A stretch of DNA of 64,000 nucleotides from Rickettsiales bacterium (GTDB lineage Bacteria; Pseudomonadota; Alphaproteobacteria; Rickettsiales; UBA1997): NCBI GenBank assembly GCA_031289855.1, contig JAITOR010000075.1, forward strand, positions 9,746-73,745, given 5' to 3'. Positions 8,134 through 16,681 of this stretch are shown here, one piece after another. A program made the translations under genes and the position numbers. The notes beneath the pieces were generated by a model. That model did not search any database. It saw only the letters and a list, made by a program, of their open reading frames with translations, and was not told the origin of the DNA. The first letter of the stretch is position 1. The number at the start of each line of letters is the position of its first letter.

Positions 8134-10032
8134 ATGTTTTACCAGAAAAAAGGTTTTAGGATGAGATATGTTTTTATTGTAGTTATTGGCCTGTTACTGC
8201 TCTTTTATGTGATTGACAAAATATATTCAAATATAGGAGATTATATGACAATTAAAAAAAATACTGACAACTTAAACCATATGCCATCTTGGAATTTGGA
8301 TGACCTGTATTTGTCGGTGGATGATGAAAAAATAAATAGTGATTTAATCCTTTTGACTAAAAAAATTGCTACATTTAAATCTGTTTATAAAAATAATGTA
8401 AAAAAATTACCTGCAAACGAATTGTATAAATCATTGGAGGAATTTGAGGTTATACAAGAGATGGAATCAAAATTGAGTAGCTACGCATATTTGAAATATG
8501 CGGAAAATTTATCCGTTGATGAAAGTGTAAAATTTTATCAAAGTATTGTGGAAAAATTAACAAAACTTGAAAGTGAATTAGTATTTTATACATTGGAAAT
8601 CAATAAATTAGAACAAAAAAAGTTAGATCAATTTTACAAAGAAAGTAAAAGTTTAGCATATTATAAACAAGTTGTAGAAGATATGCGAGTTATGAAACCT
8701 TATCAACTTGAAGAAAACTTGGAAAAATTGTTGCTTGAAAAAAGTGTAAGTGGTAGAAATGCTTGGAGCAGGCTTTTTGATGAAACAATTGATAATATGG
8801 AATTTACATATAAAGATGAAAAATACAACGAAGCAAAAATGCTTGAAATGATGAATGGTGGAAATAACAATGTAAGACGTGATACTTCAAAAATATTTGG
8901 TGAAACTTTGGGTAAAAATGCGAAACTTTTCGCATATATCACAAATACATTGGCGAAAGATAAAGAAATAAATGATACATGGAGAAAGTTTAAAACACCG
9001 ATTTCCTCAAGAAATTTGAGTAATTTAATTGAAGATGATGTGGTGGAAAATTTAAGACAAACCGTAAGAGCAAACTATGAAAAAACTGCTCATAGATACT
9101 ATAAATGGAAGGCAAAACAATTTAAAAAAGAAAAATTACATTACAGTGACAGAAATGCCCCACTTCCATTCTCTGATGACAAGTTATATACTTGGGAAGA
9201 AGCAAAAGAAATTGTTAGAGAGGCATACAATGATTTTTCACCAAAAATGAGGGAAATTGGAGATAAATTTTTCGACAATAACTGGATAGATGTGCCAACA
9301 AGACAAGGGAAAAGGGGTGGCGGATTCATGTCTCCAACAACTCCAAAGGTTCATCCGTATATTTTGTTAAATTATACTGGCAGAACAAGAGATGTTATGA
9401 CATTGGCCCATGAATTGGGACATGGAATACATCAAAGTTTGGCGGACAAACAGGGATTTTTTATGAGTCAAACACCATTGACTTTGGCGGAAACTGCAAG
9501 TGTTTTTGGTGAACAATTGACATTTAGAAAATTATTAGCCAATGCAACTGGCAAAAATAAAAAAGCAATTTTATCTGGTAAAATTGAGGATATGTTAAAT
9601 ACCGTTGTAAGGCAAACAGCATTTTTAGAATTTGAAATAAGAATTCACGATGAAAGAAAAAAAGGAGAAATTCCGTTAGAAAAAATAAACGAAATTTGGT
9701 TAGATGTGCAAAAAGAAAGTTTAGGTGCTGATAATTTCGAATGGGGTGAGGAATATAAATATTACTGGACCTATATACCGCACTTTATACATAGCCCATT
9801 TTATGTTTACAGCTATGCTTTTGGTGATTGTTTGGTGAATTCTTTGTATAAAATCTATCAAGAAAACCCAAATGGATTTCAAGATAAATATATTACATTG
9901 TTAAGTGCCGGTGGTTCAAAACGATACACGGAGTTATTAAAGCCACTTGGATTAAATCCAAAAGATCCTTTATTTTGGCAAAAAGGAGTTGATGTTTTAA
10001 TACAAATGATTGATGAATTGGAAAATATGTGA
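8134..10032 (+). CDS. pepF: M3-family oligoendopeptidase F with N-terminal membrane anchor
   Basis: A zinc metallopeptidase of family M3 (632 aa) that cleaves oligopeptides. HExxH is HELGH at residues 426-430, with the third ligand in TLAETASVFGE about 25 residues later; the N-terminal half has the oligoendopeptidase F opening WNLDDLYLS. Unlike the usual cytoplasmic enzymes it carries an extra N-terminal segment of ~45 residues with a clear hydrophobic helix (YVFIVVIGLLLLFYVIDKIY) after basic residues, predicting a membrane-anchored, probably periplasm-facing enzyme. The start may be 8134 or the ATG at 8161 (MRYVF); both keep the helix. The next gene overlaps its stop (TGATG). Confidence 0.9.
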   Translation: MFYQKKGFRMRYVFIVVIGLLLLFYVIDKIYSNIGDYMTIKKNTDNLNHMPSWNLDDLYLSVDDEKINSDLILLTKKIATFKSVYKNNVKKLPANELYKSLEEFEVIQEMESKLSSYAYLKYAENLSVDESVKFYQSIVEKLTKLESELVFYTLEINKLEQKKLDQFYKESKSLAYYKQVVEDMRVMKPYQLEENLEKLLLEKSVSGRNAWSRLFDETIDNMEFTYKDEKYNEAKMLEMMNGGNNNVRRDTSKIFGETLGKNAKLFAYITNTLAKDKEINDTWRKFKTPISSRNLSNLIEDDVVENLRQTVRANYEKTAHRYYKWKAKQFKKEKLHYSDRNAPLPFSDDKLYTWEEAKEIVREAYNDFSPKMREIGDKFFDNNWIDVPTRQGKRGGGFMSPTTPKVHPYILLNYTGRTRDVMTLAHELGHGIHQSLADKQGFFMSQTPLTLAETASVFGEQLTFRKLLANATGKNKKAILSGKIEDMLNTVVRQTAFLEFEIRIHDERKKGEIPLEKINEIWLDVQKESLGADNFEWGEEYKYYWTYIPHFIHSPFYVYSYAFGDCLVNSLYKIYQENPNGFQDKYITLLSAGGSKRYTELLKPLGLNPKDPLFWQKGVDVLIQMIDELENM

Positions 10033-11165
10033 TGAAAAAATATTTATTTGTTTTTTTAATATTGTTGTCTTGTAAATCAAAAAAAGAGATAGTGGGTGAG
10101 AGAATACAGATTTTTAAAGAAAATGATAAATTTGTAATAGAAAGCAAAGAAAAAATAGAAGTTAATGGCAAATTAGAAACCTATACTTCATATTATGGCG
10201 ATGGCTCAAATTTAAATGTGAATATTGAAAATTTTAAAGTTGATTTTGAGTTGCAAGATAAATATTTTTCCAACATAGTTTATGTGGATAAAACTTTGTA
10301 TTATGTGGATAAAAATGGAAAATTGAATGGGAAATATAAGATTGCTGATGATATAAAATTTGCAAAATTGTCTTATGACAAGGATACTTTTTATTTAACA
10401 ACTGGTAAAAATTTGGTTGTCGCATTTGAAAAAGACGGACATGTAAAATGGAGCAAGGAATTAAATGTTATACCAATTTCCGCACCCGTAATTGATGGAG
10501 ACAGTTTGTATTTTATTACAAACAATAATAAAACTTTTTGTTTAAACGCAAAGAATGGACAAATCAAATGGATACATTATGGCAACAATTCTACATCAAA
10601 AATATTAGGAGTTGCCAATCCAGTGGTTTATAATGATTATGTGATAAGCGGTTATTCCACCGGTGATTTAATCTTGATAAATCGTACGACGGGGCAAATG
10701 ATTTTAAACATTAAACTATCTTACAAGGGTTTTTTTAATTCGCTGTTTGATTTAACTGATACGGATAGCACACCAATTATAAAAAATGATGTTTTATATG
10801 CTTCGGCAAGCAGTGGGAATACAATAGCATTTAATTTAAAAAATATAAAAGTATTATGGGAAAAAGAAATTTCAACCATTGCAAATATTTTGGTCAACAA
10901 TAATACGATTTATTTGCTGGATACTAATAACACAATATTTGCCTTAAATAATAAAAATGGTAAAGTCATTTGGTTCAAAAAACTTGAAGATAAAAAGAAG
11001 TTTAAAAGTTTAATGTTTGCAAATAGTAAAATTTATGCATTTAATGAGAATGGATATCAAGTTATAAATAGTATGGGTGAAATTGAAAAAAAAGAGAAAG
11101 AAAGTTTAAAATTGTACGGTAAGACGATTAGTGTGGATGAAAAATTGTATGGAGTGGGAAAATAA
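10032..11165 (+). CDS. BamB-like beta-propeller lipoprotein
   Basis: A ~377-aa lipoprotein: signal peptide MKKYLFVFLILLSC with a lipobox at the LLSC cysteine. The rest has repeated short PQQ-type propeller blades (LNAKNGQIKWIH, LINRTTGQMIL, LNNKNGKVIWFKKL), as in BamB, the propeller of the outer-membrane barrel assembly machine. Start at the ATG at 10032 rather than the GTG three bases earlier. It overlaps pepF by one base, so the two are coupled. In many alphaproteobacteria bamB sits beside der; that is not so here, so the BamB assignment rests on fold and length only. Confidence 0.75.
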   Translation: MKKYLFVFLILLSCKSKKEIVGERIQIFKENDKFVIESKEKIEVNGKLETYTSYYGDGSNLNVNIENFKVDFELQDKYFSNIVYVDKTLYYVDKNGKLNGKYKIADDIKFAKLSYDKDTFYLTTGKNLVVAFEKDGHVKWSKELNVIPISAPVIDGDSLYFITNNNKTFCLNAKNGQIKWIHYGNNSTSKILGVANPVVYNDYVISGYSTGDLILINRTTGQMILNIKLSYKGFFNSLFDLTDTDSTPIIKNDVLYASASSGNTIAFNLKNIKVLWEKEISTIANILVNNNTIYLLDTNNTIFALNNKNGKVIWFKKLEDKKKFKSLMFANSKIYAFNENGYQVINSMGEIEKKEKESLKLYGKTISVDEKLYGVGK

Positions 11166-11182
11166 AATATATTTATAAAAGG

Positions 11183-12259
11183 TCAAACATTTGCATTCGC
11201 TAATTTTCTAACTTCTTCGTCGGCTATTAATCCGTCAATAATTTCATCCAAATCACCTTCATTTGTAATTTGGTCAATTTTATATAATGTTAAGTTTATC
11301 CTATGATCGGTTACTCTGCCCTGTGGATAATTATAGGTTCTAATCTTTTCACTTCTATCACCGCTTCCAATTTGTTCCTTTCTATCTGCAGACCTTGCCT
11401 TATCTTTTTTGCTTCTTTCAATGTCATACAACCTTGCTCTTAAAACTTTCATTGCTTTTTCCATATTTTTATGTTGACTTCTTTCATCCTGCTGTTGAAC
11501 CACAATACCTGTTGGTAAATGTGTTACCCTTACGGCACTATCTGTAGTATTTACGCATTGCCCTCCTGGTCCACTACCTCTAAAAATATCAACCCTCAAA
11601 TCTTTTTCTTCAATCCTTATATCCACATCTTCAACTTCCGGAAGTACAGCAACCGTTGTTGCTGATGTATGAACTCTACCCTTTTGCTCTGTTTCTGGCA
11701 CTCTTTGAACCCTGTGAGCACCTGATTCGTATTTTAATTTTTTAAAAACATTTTGTCCTTTTATTGAAAATGTGGCATCTTTTACACCACCTAAATCTGT
11801 TTCGGCAAGTGCAATTATTTCAAATTTCCATCCTTGTTTTTCTGCATATCTTTGATACATTCTTAATAATACGGCACCAAAAAGTGAGGCCTCTTCACCT
11901 CCCGTTCCCGCTCTAATTTCAATGATTGCGTTTTTTTCATCATCCTCATCCTTTGAAAGTAACATAATTTCAATTCCTCTTCTTAACAATGGAACTTTTG
12001 CTCTTAATTCACCAATTTCATCTTCAACCACTTGTTTCATTTCATTATCCAAACCACCAATCTTTATCATTTCCTCATCATCAGTAAGAGATTTATTGGC
12101 TTTTTGAAATTCTATAATTTTTTTCACCAAATCACTCAAATTTGATTGTTCTTTTGAGTATTTTACTATTTCTTCACCAGTAATTCCTTCCTGTTGTAGT
12201 TTTTGCCCCAAGTCATTATACTTGTTAACTATATCATTTAATTTATTTAAAAGAGTCAT
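11183..12259 (-). CDS. prfA: Peptide chain release factor 1
   Basis: RF1 (358 aa) reads UAA/UAG in the ribosomal A site and triggers peptide release. The GGQ motif is in [32 protein letters not shown] carries the codon-recognition tripeptide at the PxT position (PET here, commonly PAT or PVT). RF2's SPF is absent. Length is normal. The gene converges with the BamB-like gene 17 nt away. Confidence 0.96.
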   Translation of the reverse strand: MTLLNKLNDIVNKYNDLGQKLQQEGITGEEIVKYSKEQSNLSDLVKKIIEFQKANKSLTDDEEMIKIGGLDNEMKQVVEDEIGELRAKVPLLRRGIEIMLLSKDEDDEKNAIIEIRAGTGGEEASLFGAVLLRMYQRYAEKQGWKFEIIALAETDLGGVKDATFSIKGQNVFKKLKYESGAHRVQRVPETEQKGRVHTSATTVAVLPEVEDVDIRIEEKDLRVDIFRGSGPGGQCVNTTDSAVRVTHLPTGIVVQQQDERSQHKNMEKAMKVLRARLYDIERSKKDKARSADRKEQIGSGDRSEKIRTYNYPQGRVTDHRINLTLYKIDQITNEGDLDEIIDGLIADEEVRKLANANV

Positions 12260-12264
12260 AAAAG

Positions 12265-12293
12265 ATTATTGAATATTTAAAATGTAAAATCAA
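12265..12293 (-). promoter_or_regulatory. Candidate promoter of prfA
   Basis: TTGATT (12293-12288), 17-nt spacer, AATAAT (12270-12265), 5 nt before the ATG at 12259. Consistent with the leaderless layout seen elsewhere, but the -10 is weaker. Confidence 0.4.
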
Positions 12294-12310
12294 ATATTTA
12301 ATTAATCTTC

Positions 12311-13237
12311 TTATTTTTGCATATCTTTTTCAATTTCCATTGCTGCAATCGCACCATATCCAGCAGCAATTACCCCCTGTTTAAATTTTTTATTTACCAC
12401 ATCACCCACAGCATATACTCCATTAATATTGGTTTTTGCACCATCAGGTTGTGTTACAATATAATCATTTTCATCCAATTGTAGATAAGTGTTTTTGAAA
12501 ATTTTTGTTCCAGGTTCCCTTCCAATTGATATAAATACACCACTTAAATCGATTTGTTTTGTTTCATTGTTTTTTATATTTTTAATTTTGATACCACTAA
12601 CTTTTGTGTCGCCAATTATTTCCTCTACTACATTTTCACCAACAATTTCTATATTCTTCGTATTCTTAATTTTTTCCAACATTTTGTCGCCCATTCTAAA
12701 CTCATTTCGTCTATGTATTAAATACACTTTACTACATAAATGTGATAAATGTAAAGTTTCAGTGCCCGCTGAATTACCGCCGCCAACCACAGCAACATCT
12801 TTTCCTTTATGGAAATTTCCATCACAAACCGCACATGCTGAAACTCCACGACCTTTAAATTTTGTTTCACTTGCTATATTTAAATATTTTGCCTCTGCAC
12901 CAGTGGCAATAACTATATAATTTGCCTCATAAATTTCATTATTTTCCGTTTTACATTTAAAGGGTCGTTCATTAAAATTTATACTTACAATTTTTTCATA
13001 AAAAATCTCTGCACCTAATCGTTGTGTTTGTTGCATAATATTTGACATTAAATCGGCACCAAGTATACCATTTACAAACCCTGGATAATTTTCAACTTCA
13101 GTTGTAGTTATAAGTTGCCCTCCAATTTCTCCACCTGTAAAGAGGGCTACTTTTAAATTATCTCTTGCTAAATATATTGCTGATGTATTACCAGCAGGTC
13201 CCGAACCTAATATTATAACATCATATTTATTTGTCAT
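12311..13237 (-). CDS. trxB: Thioredoxin reductase
   Basis: NADPH-dependent thioredoxin reductase (308 aa), a cytoplasmic flavoprotein. FAD-binding GSGPAGNTSAIYLAR is at the N-terminus, the redox-active CAVC is in SACAVCDGNFHKG, the NADPH-binding GGGNSAGTETLHLS follows, and the C-terminal FAD motif is YAVGDVVNKKFKQG. The start at 13237 is preferred over 13264 because the family begins here and a -10 box lies exactly 6 nt upstream. It is divergent from the luxS leader. Confidence 0.95.
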   Translation of the reverse strand: MTNKYDVIILGSGPAGNTSAIYLARDNLKVALFTGGEIGGQLITTTEVENYPGFVNGILGADLMSNIMQQTQRLGAEIFYEKIVSINFNERPFKCKTENNEIYEANYIVIATGAEAKYLNIASETKFKGRGVSACAVCDGNFHKGKDVAVVGGGNSAGTETLHLSHLCSKVYLIHRRNEFRMGDKMLEKIKNTKNIEIVGENVVEEIIGDTKVSGIKIKNIKNNETKQIDLSGVFISIGREPGTKIFKNTYLQLDENDYIVTQPDGAKTNINGVYAVGDVVNKKFKQGVIAAGYGAIAAMEIEKDMQK

Positions 13238-13243
13238 GTTTGA

Positions 13244-13271
13244 ATTATGATTTGTTTTTAACATAAGTCAA
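13244..13271 (-). promoter_or_regulatory. Promoter of trxB
   Basis: TTGACT (13271-13266), 16-nt spacer, CATAAT (13249-13244), then 6 nt (TCAAAC) to the ATG at 13237. No Shine-Dalgarno; a leaderless transcript is predicted. Confidence 0.6.
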
Positions 13272-13277
13272 AATTAT

Positions 13278-13307
13278 TTGACAAATATATATTTTACATG
13301 TTATAAT
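13278..13307 (+). promoter_or_regulatory. Promoter of the luxS leader
   Basis: TTGACA (13278-13283), 18-nt spacer, TATAAT (13302-13307), then 6 nt (ATAAAC) to the ATG of the leader ORF at 13314. Both boxes match the consensus fully. Confidence 0.75.
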
Positions 13308-13313
13308 ATAAAC

Positions 13314-13364
13314 ATGTTTAGTAAAAAAATAATTTCTGTTTGTATGTGTTGTGATAAGCAATGA
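13314..13364 (+). CDS. Cys-rich leader peptide upstream of luxS
   Basis: A 16-codon ORF encoding MFSKKIISVCMCCDKQ with three Cys codons and one internal Met codon near its end. Its ATG is 6 nt after a consensus -10 box. The stop codon is 8 nt before the 5' arm of a candidate antiterminator, so a ribosome finishing the leader would cover that arm, while one stalled at the Cys codons would leave it free. This is the geometry of ribosome-mediated attenuation. Translation is inferred, not shown. Confidence 0.6.
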   Translation: MFSKKIISVCMCCDKQ

Positions 13365-13371
13365 TATAGGC

Positions 13372-13425
13372 GGGTATGATTTTGTTTTTTGTTGTCATAT
13401 CTTGCAAAAGATATGATTTTTTATT
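13372..13425 (+). promoter_or_regulatory. Terminator/antiterminator pair (attenuator) before luxS
   Basis: Terminator: perfect 8-bp stem CATATCTT (13396-13403), loop GCAA, AAGATATG (13408-13415), then ATTTTTTATT. Antiterminator: GGTATGA (13373-13379) pairs with TCATATC (13395-13401), 7 bp with one G-U. The two share 13396-13401 and exclude each other. The luxS Shine-Dalgarno lies only 6 nt after the T-run. Confidence 0.65.
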
Positions 13426-13440
13426 AAAAAAAGGAGATTT

Positions 13441-13905
13441 ATGGTAAAACATATAGTAAAAAGTTTTAATTTAGACCACACAAAGGTCAAAGCACCTTTT
13501 ATAAGATTGGCGGATGTAATAAAAACACCAAGTGGTAAAGATATAATCACAAAATTGGATTTGCGATTTACACAACCAAATAAGGAATTTTTGGATATGC
13601 CGTCAGCACATACTTTGGAACATTTGTTGGCAACATATTTAAGAGAAGGTAAAAAATACAATATCATAGATTTATCTCCCATGGGTTGTCAAACTGGATT
13701 TTATATATCTTTATTTGATGAAATAAATTTAACAGAATTTAAGGAATATTTTATTTGGGGATTAAAAAAAGTATTAGAAACAATTGAAATACCGGGAGCC
13801 ACTGAAATAGAATGCGGAAATTATAAAAGTCATTCATTGGAAGGGGCAAAAAAATTTGCAAAAAAAGTATTAGATAGCGAAATTGGAATAATGGAAACCT
13901 ATTAA
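13441..13905 (+). CDS. luxS: S-ribosylhomocysteine lyase LuxS
   Basis: LuxS (154 aa) splits S-ribosylhomocysteine into homocysteine and DPD, the precursor of AI-2, in the activated methyl cycle. Metal ligands are visible: His57 and His61 in HTLEH and Cys125 in ECGNYKSHS; the catalytic Cys83 is in MGCQTGFY. All key residues are present and length is normal. AAGGAG lies 5 nt before the ATG. Expression is probably controlled by the Cys-rich leader and attenuator upstream. LuxS is uncommon in alphaproteobacteria, so horizontal acquisition is likely; no mtnN/pfs or metE/metH gene is nearby. Confidence 0.94.
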   Translation: MVKHIVKSFNLDHTKVKAPFIRLADVIKTPSGKDIITKLDLRFTQPNKEFLDMPSAHTLEHLLATYLREGKKYNIIDLSPMGCQTGFYISLFDEINLTEFKEYFIWGLKKVLETIEIPGATEIECGNYKSHSLEGAKKFAKKVLDSEIGIMETY

Positions 13906-13957
13906 GGTGCAAATATTATAAGTAATTTTCTTATTTAAATAATTATTGAATTATTTT

Positions 13958-13987
13958 TTGACAATTAAAAAATAATGTATATTATAT
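13958..13987 (+). promoter_or_regulatory. Promoter of the tRNA-Gly/tuf/secE operon
   Basis: TTGACA (13958-13963), 18-nt spacer, TTATAT (13982-13987). The transcript would start near 13994, about 57 nt before tRNA-Gly. No other promoter is obvious before rplA, so the whole cluster may be one transcript. Confidence 0.5.
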
Positions 13988-14050
13988 GAAATGTATATTT
14001 GTCGAACTACTCATCAATTGTGTAGGAGATAGTGTATAAACTTTATAGAA

Positions 14051-14124
<74 letters not shown>

Positions 14125-14153
14125 TTTAGTAATTATAAATTAAAGAGAAAAAT

Positions 14154-15344
14154 ATGGCAAAAGAAAATTTTGATAGGTCAAAAGTTCATGTGAATATTGG
14201 AACGATAGGACATGTTGACCATGGTAAGACTACATTAACTGCTGCGATTACGAAAGTTCTTGCAGAAAAAGGGGGTGCTGAATTTCAGGCATATGACCAA
14301 ATTGATAAAGCACCAGAAGAGAAAGCAAGAGGTATTACAATTACTACGGCTCACGTTGAATATCAAACAGCAAAAAGACATTATGCTCACGTTGACTGTC
14401 CTGGACATGCCGATTATATAAAAAACATGATTACGGGTGCTGCACAAATGGATGGTGCGATTTTAGTTGTTTCTGCCGCTGATGGTCCAATGCCTCAAAC
14501 AAGAGAACACATTTTATTAGCACAACAAGTTGGTGTACCATATATCGTAGTTTTCTTAAATAAATGCGACATGGTTGACGATAAAGAATTGTTAGATTTA
14601 GTTGAAATGGAAGTTAGAGAGTTATTGACTTCTTACAAATTTCCTGGTGACGTAACACCAATCATTAGAGGATCTGCTTTAAAAGCACTTGAAGGTGATA
14701 AAGGTGATTTGGGATACAAATCAATTGAAGCATTATTGGATGCAGTAGATTCTTACATTCCTGACCCAACAAGAACACTTGATAAACCATTCTTAATGCC
14801 AATTGAAGATGTATTTTCAATTTCAGGTAGAGGAACAGTTGTTACAGGTCGTGTTGAAAGAGGTATAGTAAAAGTTAACGAGGAAATTGAAATTGTGGGC
14901 TTGAAACCAACAATAAAAACTACTTGTACTGGTGTAGAAATGTTTAGAAAATTGCTTGACCAAGGGCAAGCCGGTGATAATGTTGGTGTATTATTGAGAG
15001 GAACAAAGAGAGAAGAAGTTGAAAGAGGACAAGTGCTTTGTAAACCAGGAACAATAACTCCACATGCTAATTTTGAAGCAGAAATTTATGTGCTTACAAA
15101 AGAAGAAGGTGGACGACATACGGCATTTTTCAACAATTACAGACCACAATTTTATTTTAGAACTACGGATGTAACTGGAACTGTTACTTTGGGCGCTGAT
15201 ATAAAAATGGTTATGCCTGGTGATAACACTAAAATCACCGTTGAATTGATTTCACCAATTGCGATGGAAGAAGGATTGAAGTTCGCCATTAGAGAAGGTG
15301 GAAGAACAATCGGTGCTGGTGTAGTGTCAAAAATTATAAAATAG
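14154..15344 (+). CDS. tuf: Elongation factor Tu
   Basis: EF-Tu (396 aa) is the GTPase that brings aminoacyl-tRNA to the ribosome. G1 [10 protein letters not shown]3 [10 protein letters not shown]4 NKCD and the beta-barrel domains II and III are intact, and length is standard. AGAG precedes the ATG. It lies between tRNA-Gly and tRNA-Trp ahead of secE-nusG, a common alphaproteobacterial arrangement. Confidence 0.99.
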   Translation: MAKENFDRSKVHVNIGTIGHVDHGKTTLTAAITKVLAEKGGAEFQAYDQIDKAPEEKARGITITTAHVEYQTAKRHYAHVDCPGHADYIKNMITGAAQMDGAILVVSAADGPMPQTREHILLAQQVGVPYIVVFLNKCDMVDDKELLDLVEMEVRELLTSYKFPGDVTPIIRGSALKALEGDKGDLGYKSIEALLDAVDSYIPDPTRTLDKPFLMPIEDVFSISGRGTVVTGRVERGIVKVNEEIEIVGLKPTIKTTCTGVEMFRKLLDQGQAGDNVGVLLRGTKREEVERGQVLCKPGTITPHANFEAEIYVLTKEEGGRHTAFFNNYRPQFYFRTTDVTGTVTLGADIKMVMPGDNTKITVELISPIAMEEGLKFAIREGGRTIGAGVVSKIIK

Positions 15345-15356
15345 TTGTAAATTAAA

Positions 15357-15380
15357 GGAAGTTGGATTAAACTAACTTCC
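15357..15380 (+). terminator. Weak hairpin after tuf
   Basis: GGAAGTT (15357-15363) pairs with AACTTCC (15374-15380) over a 10-nt loop, followed by ATTGGTTTTTG. It may be a partial terminator or RNA processing site between tuf and tRNA-Trp; the T-run is interrupted. Confidence 0.4.
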
Positions 15381-15403
15381 ATTGGTTTTTGATTATTTAT
15401 AGT

Positions 15404-15477
15404 AGGGGCATAGTTCAATGGTAGAATATCGGTCTCCAAAACCGCTTATGTAAGTTCGATTCCTACTGCCCCTGCCA
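15404..15477 (+). tRNA. tRNA-Trp (CCA)
   Basis: Acceptor AGGGGCA pairs with TGCCCCT, anticodon loop CTCCAAA gives anticodon CCA, T-arm with AAGTTCGATTCCT, encoded CCA. Placed directly before secE. It reads only UGG, consistent with TGA being a stop here. Confidence 0.95.
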
Positions 15478-15498
15478 ATAAAATAAAGAGAAATAAAA

Positions 15499-15693
15499 AT
15501 GTTAGAATTAAGAAAGATAAAAAATTATATTGTAGATGTTAGAAATGAATATAGAAATATAGAATTTCCAACAAGTCAAGATGTGACAAAAACTACAATT
15601 TCTATTGGAATTATAATTTTTATTGCAGCATGTATAGTGTGGCTCACTGACTTTTTAATTTCTTATGTTATTAAAATAATTTTTGGGATGTAA
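15499..15693 (+). CDS. secE: Preprotein translocase subunit SecE
   Basis: A 64-aa single-span SecE that stabilises SecY in the inner-membrane translocon. The short amphipathic helix with RNEYRNIEFPTSQDVTKTT precedes one C-terminal membrane helix (ISIGIIIFIAACIVWLTDFL), which is the minimal SecE form. Position between tRNA-Trp and nusG (3 nt downstream) confirms it. Confidence 0.93.
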   Translation: MLELRKIKNYIVDVRNEYRNIEFPTSQDVTKTTISIGIIIFIAACIVWLTDFLISYVIKIIFGM

Positions 15694-15695
15694 AA

Positions 15696-16211
15696 ATGGC
15701 AAATTGGTATATATTAAATGTTATTGCGGGACAAGAAAAAAATGTTGAAGAAGAGATAAAAGCACTTGCAAAAACATATTCGGTGATAAAAGATACATTT
15801 ATTCCAGAGAAAAAAGTTGTGAGAACTATAAGAGGTAAAAAGCACGATTTATTGCAAAAATTATTTCCATGTTATGTGTTTATCAATATGGAAATGGAAA
15901 ATGACGCAAGAATTGCAATTAAAAACTTGAATAGAGCATTGGATTTTCTTGGATATGAAGGGAAACCAAAAATCGTTTCTGATGCTGAGGTTGAAACAAT
16001 CAGAAGAAAAGTAGAACAAGATGATGGAAGTGCCGAGGAGAATGCTTATTCAATTGGTGATTCCGTGAAAATCACAGAAGGATCATTCGAATCATTCACT
16101 GGTATAGTGGAAGCGATAGATTTGGAAAAGAAAATTTTAAAAGTATCAATTTCTATTTTTAGTAGACAAAATGATGTTGAGATTGAAACTAGTAAGGTTG
16201 AAAAGGTTTAA
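15696..16211 (+). CDS. nusG: Transcription termination/antitermination factor NusG
   Basis: NusG (171 aa) binds RNA polymerase and couples it to Rho or the ribosome. NGN domain: WYILNVIAGQEKNVEEEIKA, with FPCYVFINMEM; C-terminal KOW domain: GDSVKITEGSFESFTGIVEAI. Length and order (secE-nusG-rplK-rplA) are standard. Confidence 0.96.
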   Translation: MANWYILNVIAGQEKNVEEEIKALAKTYSVIKDTFIPEKKVVRTIRGKKHDLLQKLFPCYVFINMEMENDARIAIKNLNRALDFLGYEGKPKIVSDAEVETIRRKVEQDDGSAEENAYSIGDSVKITEGSFESFTGIVEAIDLEKKILKVSISIFSRQNDVEIETSKVEKV

Positions 16212-16227
16212 TTTAAAGGAGTGAAAA

Positions 16228-16668
16228 ATGGCAAAAGATAATAAAAAAGAGGTAATTGGATTGATTAAATTACAAGTTCCATCAACCAAAGCGAATCCTG
16301 CACCACCTATAGGTCCAGCATTAGGACAAAAAGGTGTAAATATTATGGAATTTTGTAAGCAATTTAACGAAAGAAAGTTTGATTATCCTGCGGGAACTCC
16401 AATTCCTACAATAATTACGGTTTATAAGGATAAAAGTTTTACTTTTGAAACTAAACAACCACCAGTAACTTATTTAATACAACAGGTAACAGGAATTAAA
16501 AAAGGTTCTTCTGCTGTAGGAAAAGAAATTATTGGTAAAATTACCAATAAGCAAATTAAAGAAATTGCAGAGAAGAAAATGGTTGATATGAATGCCGATA
16601 CAATAGAGCAAGCAGCGAGTATGATTGTAGGTTCGGCCACATCAATGGGTTTAGAAGTTGTTGAATAA
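16228..16668 (+). CDS. rplK: 50S ribosomal protein L11
   Basis: L11 (146 aa) forms part of the GTPase-associated centre of the large subunit. [20 protein letters not shown] and [10 protein letters not shown] are family signatures; the C-terminal rRNA-binding domain with [10 protein letters not shown] is complete. AAGGAG lies 6 nt before the ATG. Confidence 0.98.
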   Translation: MAKDNKKEVIGLIKLQVPSTKANPAPPIGPALGQKGVNIMEFCKQFNERKFDYPAGTPIPTIITVYKDKSFTFETKQPPVTYLIQQVTGIKKGSSAVGKEIIGKITNKQIKEIAEKKMVDMNADTIEQAASMIVGSATSMGLEVVE

Positions 16669-16681
16669 TTAGGAGATTAAA

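Noticed and set aside
13991..14032. 13-codon ORF (MYICRTTHQLCRR) upstream of tRNA-Gly
   Set aside because: It contains two Cys codons but no terminator/antiterminator pair follows and the next gene is a tRNA; not a leader by the evidence here.
15357..15380. Hairpin after tuf as the end of an operon
   Set aside because: Kept only as a weak hairpin: the T-run is interrupted and tRNA-Trp and secE follow without a clear new promoter, so full termination is unlikely.
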